A DNA stretch of 17,397 nucleotides from DASROJ01 sp035646975 (GCA_035646975.1 DASROJ010000019.1:1-17397), one strand, 5' to 3'; counted from the first letter of the stretch, positions 7,986 to 15,026 are shown. Numbers and translations: made by a program. The notes: a model not told the origin generated them from the letters alone.

Positions 7986-8011
7986 CTTCACACGCATGGG
8001 GAGCATTTTCT
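7986..8011 (-). repeat. Right terminal inverted repeat (26 bp)
   Basis: Read on the minus strand it begins AGAAAATGC and ends GCGTGTGAAG, like the left repeat. Confidence 0.85.
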
Positions 8012-8020
8012 AAAATGATG
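8012..8020 (+). repeat. Right target-site duplication
   Basis: AAAATGATG is identical to 7848-7856 and directly adjoins the right inverted repeat. Confidence 0.8.
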
Positions 8021-8033
8021 CGCGGCTGGTCGC

Positions 8034-9296
8034 ATGATGGAGGAGGCCTTGCGTTCTGAGTTCGGCATCCTGCTGCTGGCGTTGCTGACTGCCGGGGCCG
8101 GGTTGATCGTGACGGGCTGGTGGCGCCGCCGGGCGGATCTTCAACTCGAGCGCGGCCATCCCGATGCCTCTGCGGTATTCGTCAGAAACCCGGATGCCAG
8201 CACCTCTCACGACAGCGGCGAACTGGTGCTGAGCCTCCCACGTCAGCGCGAAGGACTGGCCCTGAATCCGGTGGCCGCCCGTTGCTGGGAGTTGATCGAT
8301 TCGCAGCGAAGCCTGGCGTCGATCGCCGGGTTGATCGCCGCCGAATACCAGGTGACGCATGCCACCGCTCTGGAAGAGATCGTCAGGTTTGCCTCGCGGC
8401 TGCGCGATGGGTATTACGCGCTCGAAGAACGCGAGTGGCGCCTCTCGCACATTCATTACAGCGACCTGTTCGCCGGCGCGAGAGACCCGGGCATCACGGA
8501 GCTGCGCCGCGGCGACAGCCTGATCGTCCATGTCGCCACCGAATCGCTGCGCGCCGACAACACGCTGGATCGACGTCTCCTCAGGCGCTCCTGGAGTCCC
8601 CGGCGCCGGCGCGCGATGAGCGCGTTCGACCGGCACACGCAGCGTGAAGCTCCGCTTCGCGAGGCGATGAGAGCCTTCGAGAGCGGGTGGGCCCACAGCG
8701 CCGCCGGACGTCTCGAGCCGGCTGAGGCGGCGTTTCTGGAGGCCAGTCGCCTGGCGCCTGGATGGGCCAACCCGCACTATCAGCTCGGCTATGTCCACCT
8801 GCGCGGGCGGCGCTACGAGCAGGCGGTGCAGGAGTTCGAGCGCACCGAGCAGAGCAGCCCGGGATATTTCATGGTTCGCGAGTATCTCCACCTGGCGCGC
8901 CGACTTGCGGAGGGCCGCCTCAGGTTCGAGGCGTTCCATCTGTTCGAGCGGGCGACCACCGCGGAGCCGGTCGACCCGGACGCGGTGATAACACTCTGCC
9001 GCAGGGCCCTCGAGCTGTCCCCCGAGTTTCCGTCGGCCAGGCTGGTTCTCGGACGGGCCTACGCCCGCAAACGCGACTACGAGAATGCGCTGGCGGAGCT
9101 GCGAAGCGCCATCGACACCGAGCCTGACAACTCGACGCTCTGCAACGCCCTGTTCGCTCGGGGCTCGATTTTCATGGCGCGCGGCATGGCCGAGCAGGCG
9201 GTGCGCGAGTTCGAGATGGTGATCGAGCTCAACGGAAGTCCCATCGCCACGCGCTCCGCCATGGCGCATCTTGCCAGTTCCGCCTCCGTGCACTAG
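8034..9296 (+). CDS. Membrane-anchored PqqD-like (RRE) domain and TPR protein
   Basis: The 420-residue product has one N-terminal membrane segment (about residues 10-28) followed by basic residues, so the bulk is probably cytoplasmic. Residues about 60-130 match the PqqD fold, with the signature ALNPVAARCWELID, then SIAGLIAAEYQV and FASRLRDGYYAL. This fold recognises leader peptides in peptide-modification systems (RRE domain). Residues about 215-410 are TPR repeats (for example WANPHYQLGYVHLRGRRYEQA and ARLVLGRAYARKRDYENA). No radical SAM enzyme or precursor peptide lies nearby, so a role in peptide modification is only a possibility. The ATG at 8034 lacks an upstream ribosome-binding site. 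A TTG at 8049 has GGAGG with 5-nt spacing and would trim five residues. The leader holds the transposable element and an upstream promoter. Confidence 0.85.
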   Translation: MMEEALRSEFGILLLALLTAGAGLIVTGWWRRRADLQLERGHPDASAVFVRNPDASTSHDSGELVLSLPRQREGLALNPVAARCWELIDSQRSLASIAGLIAAEYQVTHATALEEIVRFASRLRDGYYALEEREWRLSHIHYSDLFAGARDPGITELRRGDSLIVHVATESLRADNTLDRRLLRRSWSPRRRRAMSAFDRHTQREAPLREAMRAFESGWAHSAAGRLEPAEAAFLEASRLAPGWANPHYQLGYVHLRGRRYEQAVQEFERTEQSSPGYFMVREYLHLARRLAEGRLRFEAFHLFERATTAEPVDPDAVITLCRRALELSPEFPSARLVLGRAYARKRDYENALAELRSAIDTEPDNSTLCNALFARGSIFMARGMAEQAVREFEMVIELNGSPIATRSAMAHLASSASVH

Positions 9297-9299
9297 ATT
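9271..9299 (+). promoter_or_regulatory. Possible internal promoter for the gene at 9309 (leaderless geometry)
   Basis: TTGCCA (9271-9276, 5 of 6) and TAGATT (9294-9299, 4 of 6) are exactly 17 nt apart, at the end of the preceding gene. The -10 ends 9 nt before the ATG at 9309 and no Shine-Dalgarno is present, as at the synthetase gene. Confidence 0.4.
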
Positions 9300-9308
9300 T
9301 TCCCCGGT

Positions 9309-9851
9309 ATGCGAGATCATCCGCTCAACGAGCTCTTCCAGACGCTCACCCAGCGCAATTTCTCCAGGATCGGCCTGAAGGAACGCGAGCTGCCGCAGTA
9401 CGCCGCCGATGTGCTGGTGGATTTCACCCACGTCGATACGCTTTACAAGATCCGGAACGCCCGGGGCGAGCGCGTCGAAGACGTCGGCGAAATGCTGCTC
9501 GAAAGCGACATCCGCCACCATGCGAGCTCGCTGGAGCGGGAGCGCTCCGTGCGCAAGCACATCGGCGACTTCACCCTCTTCTACACGGGGATGTACCCGG
9601 AAAGCATCCGGACACGACGCAACTGGTGGCGCCTCGACCGATGGCTGGACTGGATCGAGACCGGCAAGGAGTCGTACCGGATCGTGGGGATGTTCGACAA
9701 GGCGCCCTACGAGCAGGAGGCGGCCCTCTACCGCCGTCTGTCGGAACAGTTCGATTTCATGGTCGTCGGATTGAACTTCGTCCGCGATGACCTGCGTCGC
9801 TTGCACGACTCCCGCTACGAGATCGGCAAGGACATCCTCTCAGAGGACTGA
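9309..9851 (+). CDS. Uncharacterised 180-residue protein
   Basis: I do not recognise a named family, but the frame looks genuinely coding. It is a soluble, charged protein without a signal peptide or membrane segment. Conserved-looking motifs include YAADVLVDFTHVDTLYKI (residues about 31-48), HIGDFTLFYTGMYPES (about 84-99) and a C-terminal LSEQFDFMVVGLNFVRDDL. I have an impression of similar hypothetical proteins in other bacteria, but cannot verify it here. It starts 12 nt after the PqqD/TPR gene and reads the same way, so the two may be co-expressed, although a possible promoter of its own lies within the end of that gene. No function is proposed. Confidence 0.75.
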   Translation: MRDHPLNELFQTLTQRNFSRIGLKERELPQYAADVLVDFTHVDTLYKIRNARGERVEDVGEMLLESDIRHHASSLERERSVRKHIGDFTLFYTGMYPESIRTRRNWWRLDRWLDWIETGKESYRIVGMFDKAPYEQEAALYRRLSEQFDFMVVGLNFVRDDLRRLHDSRYEIGKDILSED

Positions 9852-9886
9852 CGTCCACCTCGATCCCCTCGCGCACCGTCTGCCCG

Positions 9887-9916
9887 GACGTTCTCGTGTA
9901 CGACGTTCTTGTGTAC
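9887..9916 (+). repeat. 15-bp tandem duplication upstream of the ROK kinase gene
   Basis: Two adjacent 15-mers (9887-9901 and 9902-9916), both starting GACGTTCT and ending GTGTAC, differ at one position. They lie directly upstream of, and overlap, a possible -10 (TACGAT, 9914-9919) just before the kinase start. They could be a duplicated operator or a replication slip. Confidence 0.6.
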
Positions 9917-9926
9917 GATAAGGGGC

Positions 9927-10892
9927 GTGGACCCCATCCTCTCGCTGGACATCGGCGGCACCAAGATCGCGGCAGCCCTGCTGACGCGCCACGGCGACCT
10001 GCTCGCCGCTCGGCGTGCCCCGTCGCTGGCCGACCAGGGACCGGACCGGATGATCGATCGGCTGCTCGAACTCTGTCGCGAGCTGGCTGCCGAGACCGGC
10101 ACAGACTTGCGCTCCGCGGGCATCAGCTGCGGCGGGCCGCTCGATCCGGTGAAAGGGATCGTTCTGAATCCGCCAAACCTTCCCGGGTGGGATCGCACGC
10201 CGCTGCGCGCGATGATCGCCGACGGTCTCGATCTCGACCCACGCCGCGTTCATCTCGAAAACGACGCCAACGCGGGCGCGCTGGCCGAGTTGAGATTCGG
10301 CGCGGCACGAGGGCGCCGGCACGCGATCTTCCTCACGATGAGCACCGGTATCGGCGGCGGACTGATCCTCGATGGACGTCTTTACCGCGGCGCCACCTCG
10401 AACGCCGGGGAAGTCGGCCACCAGGTGGTGCTGCCCGGCGGCCCCTTGTGCGGGTGCGGCAACCGGGGATGTCTCGAAGCGGTGGCTTCCGGCAGTGGTA
10501 TCGCCGCGCGGCTCCAGGACAGGTTCCACACCCTTTCGCCGAGACTCCGGCAGGCGGCCGGGGCCGATGGAAGGCTCACCGCCGAGCATCTGATCCAGGC
10601 GGTCAGGGATGGCGACGGCTCCGCAATCGAGTTTTTCGAGGAGACCGTGACGCTGCTGGCCCGGGGCATCGCGAACCTCGTCTTCGTCATCAACCCAGAA
10701 ATCGTCATCCTCGGGACGATCGGCTGGCACGCTGGACCGACCCTGCTGGATTCCCTCCGGGAGCAGGTCGGCCGGATGTGCTGGCCGGTGTTGACGGCAG
10801 GGCTCGAAATCGTGGCGTCTCCACTGGGTTTACGGCTCGAGCAGCTTTCCGGGCTGGCCGTGGCACTTGAGGCCGAGGCCGACGCCCCCTGA
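9927..10892 (+). CDS. ROK-family sugar kinase (glucokinase-like)
   Basis: This is probably an ATP-dependent cytoplasmic kinase for glucose or a related hexose. The 321-residue product opens with the phosphate-binding motif LSLDIGGTKIAAALL. It has LENDANAGALAE (about residues 110-121, containing the catalytic Asp) and MSTGIGGGLILDGRLYRG. The ROK zinc-binding signature is complete: GHQVV followed by CGCGNRGCLEAVASGS. There is no N-terminal DNA-binding helix-turn-helix, so it is an enzyme rather than a ROK repressor. I favour the GTG at 9927, giving MDPILSLDIGG; a TTG at 9909 would add six residues. AAGGGG lies very close to the GTG and may be too near to act as a ribosome-binding site. The exact sugar cannot be decided. 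Confidence 0.9.
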   Translation: MDPILSLDIGGTKIAAALLTRHGDLLAARRAPSLADQGPDRMIDRLLELCRELAAETGTDLRSAGISCGGPLDPVKGIVLNPPNLPGWDRTPLRAMIADGLDLDPRRVHLENDANAGALAELRFGAARGRRHAIFLTMSTGIGGGLILDGRLYRGATSNAGEVGHQVVLPGGPLCGCGNRGCLEAVASGSGIAARLQDRFHTLSPRLRQAAGADGRLTAEHLIQAVRDGDGSAIEFFEETVTLLARGIANLVFVINPEIVILGTIGWHAGPTLLDSLREQVGRMCWPVLTAGLEIVASPLGLRLEQLSGLAVALEAEADAP

Positions 10893-10905
10893 CCGGCCGG
10901 TACGG

Positions 10906-10934
10906 TTGCCCGGGCGGGGCCACGCCACCATAAT
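10906..10934 (+). promoter_or_regulatory. Candidate promoter of the DUF72-kinase operon
   Basis: TTGCCC (10906-10911, 4 of 6) and CATAAT (10929-10934, 5 of 6) are exactly 17 nt apart. Transcription would start near 10941 and give a leader of about 110 nt that includes two perfect hairpins before the DUF72 start. Confidence 0.45.
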
Positions 10935-10961
10935 TCCTCTTACTGGAGTGATCCGGGCGAT

Positions 10962-10997
10962 GGCCCGGCTTCGGGCCGCGCGGTCAAGGTGACCGCG
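10962..10997 (+). promoter_or_regulatory. Two tandem hairpins in the leader of the DUF72 gene
   Basis: Hairpin one is GGCCCG/CGGGCC (10962-10967 with 10972-10977, 4-nt loop). Hairpin two is CGCGGTCA/TGACCGCG (10979-10986 with 10990-10997, 3-nt loop). No T run follows, so a classical terminator of the ROK gene is unlikely unless Rho is involved. They may be a regulatory leader structure. Confidence 0.4.
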
Positions 10998-11050
10998 GCG
11001 CCCCGGAAATCAAGGCCCGCAGGCCTCATTCACCCGGAGAACGCGCTTCC

Positions 11051-11929
11051 ATGGTTCGTGTCGGCACCGCCGGATGGTCCTACCCGGATTGGGAGGGAAT
11101 CGTCTATCCGAAGGGAGTCGCCTCCAGGAGAGAGGCGCTCACGGTGCTTGCGGGACTCTTCGATACGCTGGAGATCAACGTCACGTTCTACCGCCCTCCC
11201 AGCGCGAAAATGTCGGAGAGCTGGGTACAGCGCGTTGAATCGAGGTCCGGCTTCCGGTTCACCGCGAAGCTCTGGCAGGGGTTCACCCATCGAAGAGAGC
11301 AGGGGCACGCGATGGAGGAGAAAGTCTTCAAGGAAGGCGTCGCGCCGTTGGTGGAGGCCGGGCGGCTCGGCGCGTTGCTCCTGCAGTTCCCGCACTCGTT
11401 CAGGAACTCCACGCAGAACCGCGACTATCTCGAGGGTCTCCTCGATCGATTCGCCGACTATCCGCTCGTGGTGGAGGTCCGGCACGTGTCGTGGCTCCAG
11501 GATGAGCTGCTCGCTCTGCTCGAAAAACACCAGGTCGGTTTCTGCAACGTGGATCAGCCCGCGGTGGGAGCCGCCGCCCCGCCGACGAGCCTCGTCACGG
11601 GTCGAGTCGGTTATGTTCGATGGCACGGCCGCAACGCCAGGAACTGGTTCGACAAGGAGGCCGGGCGCGACGCGCGCTACGACTACCTGTACAGCCACGA
11701 GGAGATCCGCGAGTGGGTCGAGCGGATCCGGCTCATGCAGGGCAGGACGAAGGACATCTTCATCATCGCAAACAACCATTACCGCGGACAGGCGGTCGCC
11801 AACGCCCTCGAGCTGATGCACGAGCTGACCGGCCAGCCGGCCGACGTCCCGGAGGACCTCCTGCGAGCCTGCCCGCGACTTTCCTCCATCGCCTCGAAAA
11901 CCGGCAGGCCCGGGATGCTCCCGCTGTGA
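11051..11929 (+). CDS. DUF72 (YecE-like) family protein
   Basis: The 292-residue product has the family's TIM-barrel-like pattern: VRVGTAGWSYPDWEGIVYP at the N-terminus, EINVTFYRPPS (about residues 41-51), FTAKLWQGFTH (about 70-80), LLLQFPHSFRNS, VEVRHVSW (about 141-148) and a late YVRWHGRN. DUF72 proteins are widespread, but their biochemical role is not established; a metal- or phosphate-dependent hydrolase is suspected from the fold only. GGAG lies 11 nt before the ATG, a somewhat long spacing. The last four bases (GTGA) are shared with the start of the kinase gene, so the two genes are probably translationally coupled. Confidence 0.9.
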   Translation: MVRVGTAGWSYPDWEGIVYPKGVASRREALTVLAGLFDTLEINVTFYRPPSAKMSESWVQRVESRSGFRFTAKLWQGFTHRREQGHAMEEKVFKEGVAPLVEAGRLGALLLQFPHSFRNSTQNRDYLEGLLDRFADYPLVVEVRHVSWLQDELLALLEKHQVGFCNVDQPAVGAAAPPTSLVTGRVGYVRWHGRNARNWFDKEAGRDARYDYLYSHEEIREWVERIRLMQGRTKDIFIIANNHYRGQAVANALELMHELTGQPADVPEDLLRACPRLSSIASKTGRPGMLPL

Positions 11930-14900
11930 AGGACCTGCTGCGGGAGGCCCGGAAGGCGGCGCGCACCGGAGACTGCTCGCGCGCGGGCGATCTGTGCGAC
12001 ATGGCCGGCCACCCGCTCGATGCGATTGCCTACTACGTTCAGGGCAAGCACTACCTGCTGGCCGGGCAGGTCGCCGCGCGCATCGGCGAGCACGCGCAGG
12101 CCGCGGTGTATTTCGGCAACGGCGGCGACGCGGCGCAGGCCGCCGAGATGTACATCAAGGCAGGCCAGAAGAAGAAAGCCTCGATGATGTACGAACGCTC
12201 CGGGCAGTTCCTCAAGGCCGCCGAGCTCGAGGAAAAGATGATGAACCCGCTCGCGGCGGCCGCCTACTACGAGATGGGCGGCCAGATCGAAAAGGCCGCC
12301 TACCTCTTCGCCCAGGTCGGCGACAACATCAAGGCGGCGACACTGTACGAGAAACTCATCGGGGCGAAATCATCCGGCCCGATAGACTCGGGGGCTTTCA
12401 ACCTCGACGAGACCCGCAAACGAGGCACGAAGTACGCGCGGTTCGCCGGCATCCTGTTTCTGAAGGCCGGCCAGTTCAGCAAGGCCGGGCCGTTCCTGGA
12501 GGAGGCCGGGCTGTTCGACCAGGCCGTGGAGGCCTACCGGAAGTCCGGCCGCACCGACCGCGCCGCGGCGCTGCTCATCAAGCTGGAGAATTACAGCGAG
12601 GCGCTCAAGCTGGTAGAGGACGACCCGACCGCGACGATAGATGCCAGGATGCTGGGCGAGCTCTACCTGAGATCCGGACGATACGAGCGGGCCGCGGAGG
12701 TCTTTCTCAAGGAAGGGCTCAACTTCAAGGCCGCCGAGTGCTTCGAAAGCGGGGGCGACCTCACACGCGCCGCGGAGCTGTTCGCCGCCGAGGGCGAGCT
12801 GACCCGGGCGGCGGACCTCTACTCCGGCGTCGGGCGCCACCAGGAAGCCGCGATCTCGTACGACAAGGCCGGCGAGTTCATGAACGCGGGCAAGGCGTTC
12901 GAGAAGGCCGGCCAGATCGACGAAGCCGTGCGCGTCTACCAGAACGCGGGGCGCACGATCGAAGCCGCGCGACTCTATCTCAAGCGCGGCGCGAAGAGCC
13001 AGGCGATCCGCGTGCTGCAGAAGGTGCAGCGTGACGAACCCGAATACGGCCGCGCCTCGTTCATGCTCGGCACGTTGTTCTCCGAGCAGGGGCTCTACGC
13101 GCCGGCCGCCGAGAAGTTCGAATCGGCGACGCGCCTGCTCAAGGACGACCAGGACCGGGTGAAGTGCCTCTATCATCTCGCGCTGACGTACGAGCAGCTC
13201 GGCCGCGTGGAAGAGGCGTGCCGTCTCTATGAAAAAGTCCTGTCGGTCGACTATCACCACGCCGACGTCGCCGACAGGCTCAAGAGCCTCGCGCAGCAGG
13301 TGAGCCAGCATCCGCCCGGCAATTCGACCTCGGCGCAGAAACAGGCCGTGCGCGACACGCTCCGAACGAGCGCCATCACCGCGCCGGGCGCCGCGGCCGA
13401 CATCACCGGCAGGCTCGAGATCACGCGAAAGCTCGGCGAGGGGCGCTACGCGATGGTCTACGAGGCCTATGACCGGGTGCTGCAGAAGAAGGTGGCGGTG
13501 AAGAAATACCCGGTCGCGGAATCCGCAGCGCCCGACATGATCAACAGGTTTCTCCGGGAAGCCCAGAAGGTCTCCGAGCTGAACCACCCGAACCTGGTCA
13601 CCATCTACGGCATCGGCGAGGACCCGGAGGGCCGGTACATTCTCGAGGAGATGGTCGAGGGCCGGACGCTTCGCGACATCCTGGACGAAAAAATCCGTAT
13701 CGAGCCGGGCCGCGTCATGGAGATTGCCACGCAGATCTGCGATCTGCTCAGCCACGCCCACCGGAAGGGAATCATCCATCGCGACCTGCGGCCCGAGAAC
13801 ATCTTTCTCGTGGGTCAGGACCAGGTGAAAGTCTCCGACTTCGGCCTCAAGGCGCGCGTGACGGACGTGTCGGCCAATGAAGGCCGATCGGTCTGCTACA
13901 CCTCGCCGGAAGCGCTGCGCTCCGAGCGTGTCGACGACCGCTCGGACATCTACGCTCTGGGGGTCATCCTCTACGAGATCCTGCTGGGCGAGCCTCCTTT
14001 CCCGGCGGACACCGCTGCGTTCGATCATCTCAACGTGGCGCCCCCCTTCCCCATGAAGGTCGACCGGATCCTGCCGGCATTCCTCCGCAAGATCGTCGAG
14101 CGGTGCCTCGAAAAGGACCGCACGCGGCGATATCGCTCGGCCACCCAGGTGCTCGACGAGCTGAAGGCCTCGGCGATCGTCCCCGGGGTCATCATCGCGG
14201 AGCGCTACGAGATCATCAAGGAGCTGGGCATCGGAGGCATGGGCCGCATCTACCAGGCCCTCGACCGGGATCTCGACGAGCCGGTGGCGCTCAAGGTCCT
14301 GCGCGCGGGCGATTCGGAGGGCCGGCAGGTGGAGCGGTTCCTTCGGGAAATCAAGATGACGCGCCGCATCTCGCATCCGAATGTCGTGAAGGTGTACGAC
14401 CTCGGCTCATGGAAGGAGCACAAGTACATCACGATGGAGCACATCGAGGGGATGAACCTCGAACAGTGGGTCCGCCTCCAGTCGGGAATCGACATCCCGA
14501 TGGCGGTGAAGATGCTGGTCGACATCTCCCGAGGCTTGCAGTCGGCGCACGATCTGGGGATCATCCACCGCGACATCAAGCCTCAGAACATCCTGCTCAA
14601 GGACGGCAAGACGCCGAAAATCCTCGATTTCGGCATCGCGCGGGGAGCCGAAGGCAGCGACATGACCACCAGCGGGTTCGTGATGGGCTCGCCCAAGTAC
14701 ATGTCGCCCGAGCAGGTGCAGGCGATGCCCCTCGATGCCCGCACCGACATCTACTCGATGGGTGTGCTCATGTACTTCGTGTTCACCGGCCGCGAACCCT
14801 TCGTCGGCGACACGCCCAGCGTGATCGCCTACAAGCACATCGGTGAGGCGCCCAGACCGCCCCGGGAGATCAACGCGGCAATCCCCGAGTGGCTCAGTGA

Positions 14901-15024
14901 CATCGTCCTGCGCGCCCTCGCAAAGGACCGCGAGCAACGATTCGCGTCGGCGGCGGACCTCGCCACCGCGCTCGAAGCCGGTCTGGCGGCCTCCACGAAG
15001 GCCACGAGCGCCGCGGGAGCCTGA
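11926..15024 (+). CDS. Double serine/threonine kinase with N-terminal 13-residue helical-repeat array
   Basis: The start is the GTG at 11926, overlapping the DUF72 stop (GTGA) and giving 1032 residues. The upstream open frame lies over DUF72 and is not coding. Residues 8-137 and about 175-360 are 13-residue repeats (A-x-x-[YF]-x-x-x-G-x-x-x-x-A), followed by ordinary TPRs (about 378-455). Kinase domain 1 spans about 497-755: glycine loop GEGRYAMV, Lys526, HRDLRPEN (Asp620; Arg where Ser/Thr kinases normally have Lys), DFG at 638. Kinase domain 2 spans about 761-1015: GIGGMG loop, Lys790, HRDIKPQN (Asp883), DFG at 901, and GSPKYMSPEQ, a standard PknB-like active site. There is no membrane segment, so it is probably a cytoplasmic signalling kinase whose repeats bind partners. 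Its substrates are unknown. Confidence 0.92.
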   Translation: MKDLLREARKAARTGDCSRAGDLCDMAGHPLDAIAYYVQGKHYLLAGQVAARIGEHAQAAVYFGNGGDAAQAAEMYIKAGQKKKASMMYERSGQFLKAAELEEKMMNPLAAAAYYEMGGQIEKAAYLFAQVGDNIKAATLYEKLIGAKSSGPIDSGAFNLDETRKRGTKYARFAGILFLKAGQFSKAGPFLEEAGLFDQAVEAYRKSGRTDRAAALLIKLENYSEALKLVEDDPTATIDARMLGELYLRSGRYERAAEVFLKEGLNFKAAECFESGGDLTRAAELFAAEGELTRAADLYSGVGRHQEAAISYDKAGEFMNAGKAFEKAGQIDEAVRVYQNAGRTIEAARLYLKRGAKSQAIRVLQKVQRDEPEYGRASFMLGTLFSEQGLYAPAAEKFESATRLLKDDQDRVKCLYHLALTYEQLGRVEEACRLYEKVLSVDYHHADVADRLKSLAQQVSQHPPGNSTSAQKQAVRDTLRTSAITAPGAAADITGRLEITRKLGEGRYAMVYEAYDRVLQKKVAVKKYPVAESAAPDMINRFLREAQKVSELNHPNLVTIYGIGEDPEGRYILEEMVEGRTLRDILDEKIRIEPGRVMEIATQICDLLSHAHRKGIIHRDLRPENIFLVGQDQVKVSDFGLKARVTDVSANEGRSVCYTSPEALRSERVDDRSDIYALGVILYEILLGEPPFPADTAAFDHLNVAPPFPMKVDRILPAFLRKIVERCLEKDRTRRYRSATQVLDELKASAIVPGVIIAERYEIIKELGIGGMGRIYQALDRDLDEPVALKVLRAGDSEGRQVERFLREIKMTRRISHPNVVKVYDLGSWKEHKYITMEHIEGMNLEQWVRLQSGIDIPMAVKMLVDISRGLQSAHDLGIIHRDIKPQNILLKDGKTPKILDFGIARGAEGSDMTTSGFVMGSPKYMSPEQVQAMPLDARTDIYSMGVLMYFVFTGREPFVGDTPSVIAYKHIGEAPRPPREINAAIPEWLSDIVLRALAKDREQRFASAADLATALEAGLAASTKATSAAGA

Positions 15025-15026
15025 GG

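Larger units (their letters stand above)
7857..8011. mobile_element. MITE-like non-autonomous transposable element, 155 bp
   Basis: The element has 26-bp terminal inverted repeats matching at 24 of 26 positions and is flanked by an exact 9-bp direct repeat. This is the hallmark of DDE-transposase insertion. It contains no transposase gene. By hand count it is about 48% G+C, well below its surroundings, which supports an origin outside the local sequence. A minus-strand frame stays open from 8006 through the left end and would encode about 50 residues within the element. The parent insertion sequence is not recognisable; a 9-bp duplication is found in several IS families, so it does not identify one. 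The insertion lies in the leader of the gene at 8034. Confidence 0.82.

Noticed and set aside
7857..8011. attC site or CRISPR-like unit
   Set aside because: There are no integrase core sites, no repeat-spacer pattern, and the 9-bp flanking duplication fits transposition better.
8010..9806. 598-residue minus-strand open frame
   Set aside because: It is antisense to the PqqD/TPR and 180-residue genes, spans both gene boundaries and shows no motifs.
11620..11925. Upstream extension of the kinase frame by 102 codons
   Set aside because: It overlaps the conserved C-terminal part of DUF72 in another frame; the GTG at 11926 is the sensible start and the 13-residue repeats begin right after it.
12370..14376. 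668-residue minus-strand open frame opposite the double kinase
   Set aside because: It is an antisense shadow in high-GC DNA; the plus strand carries clear kinase and repeat motifs.
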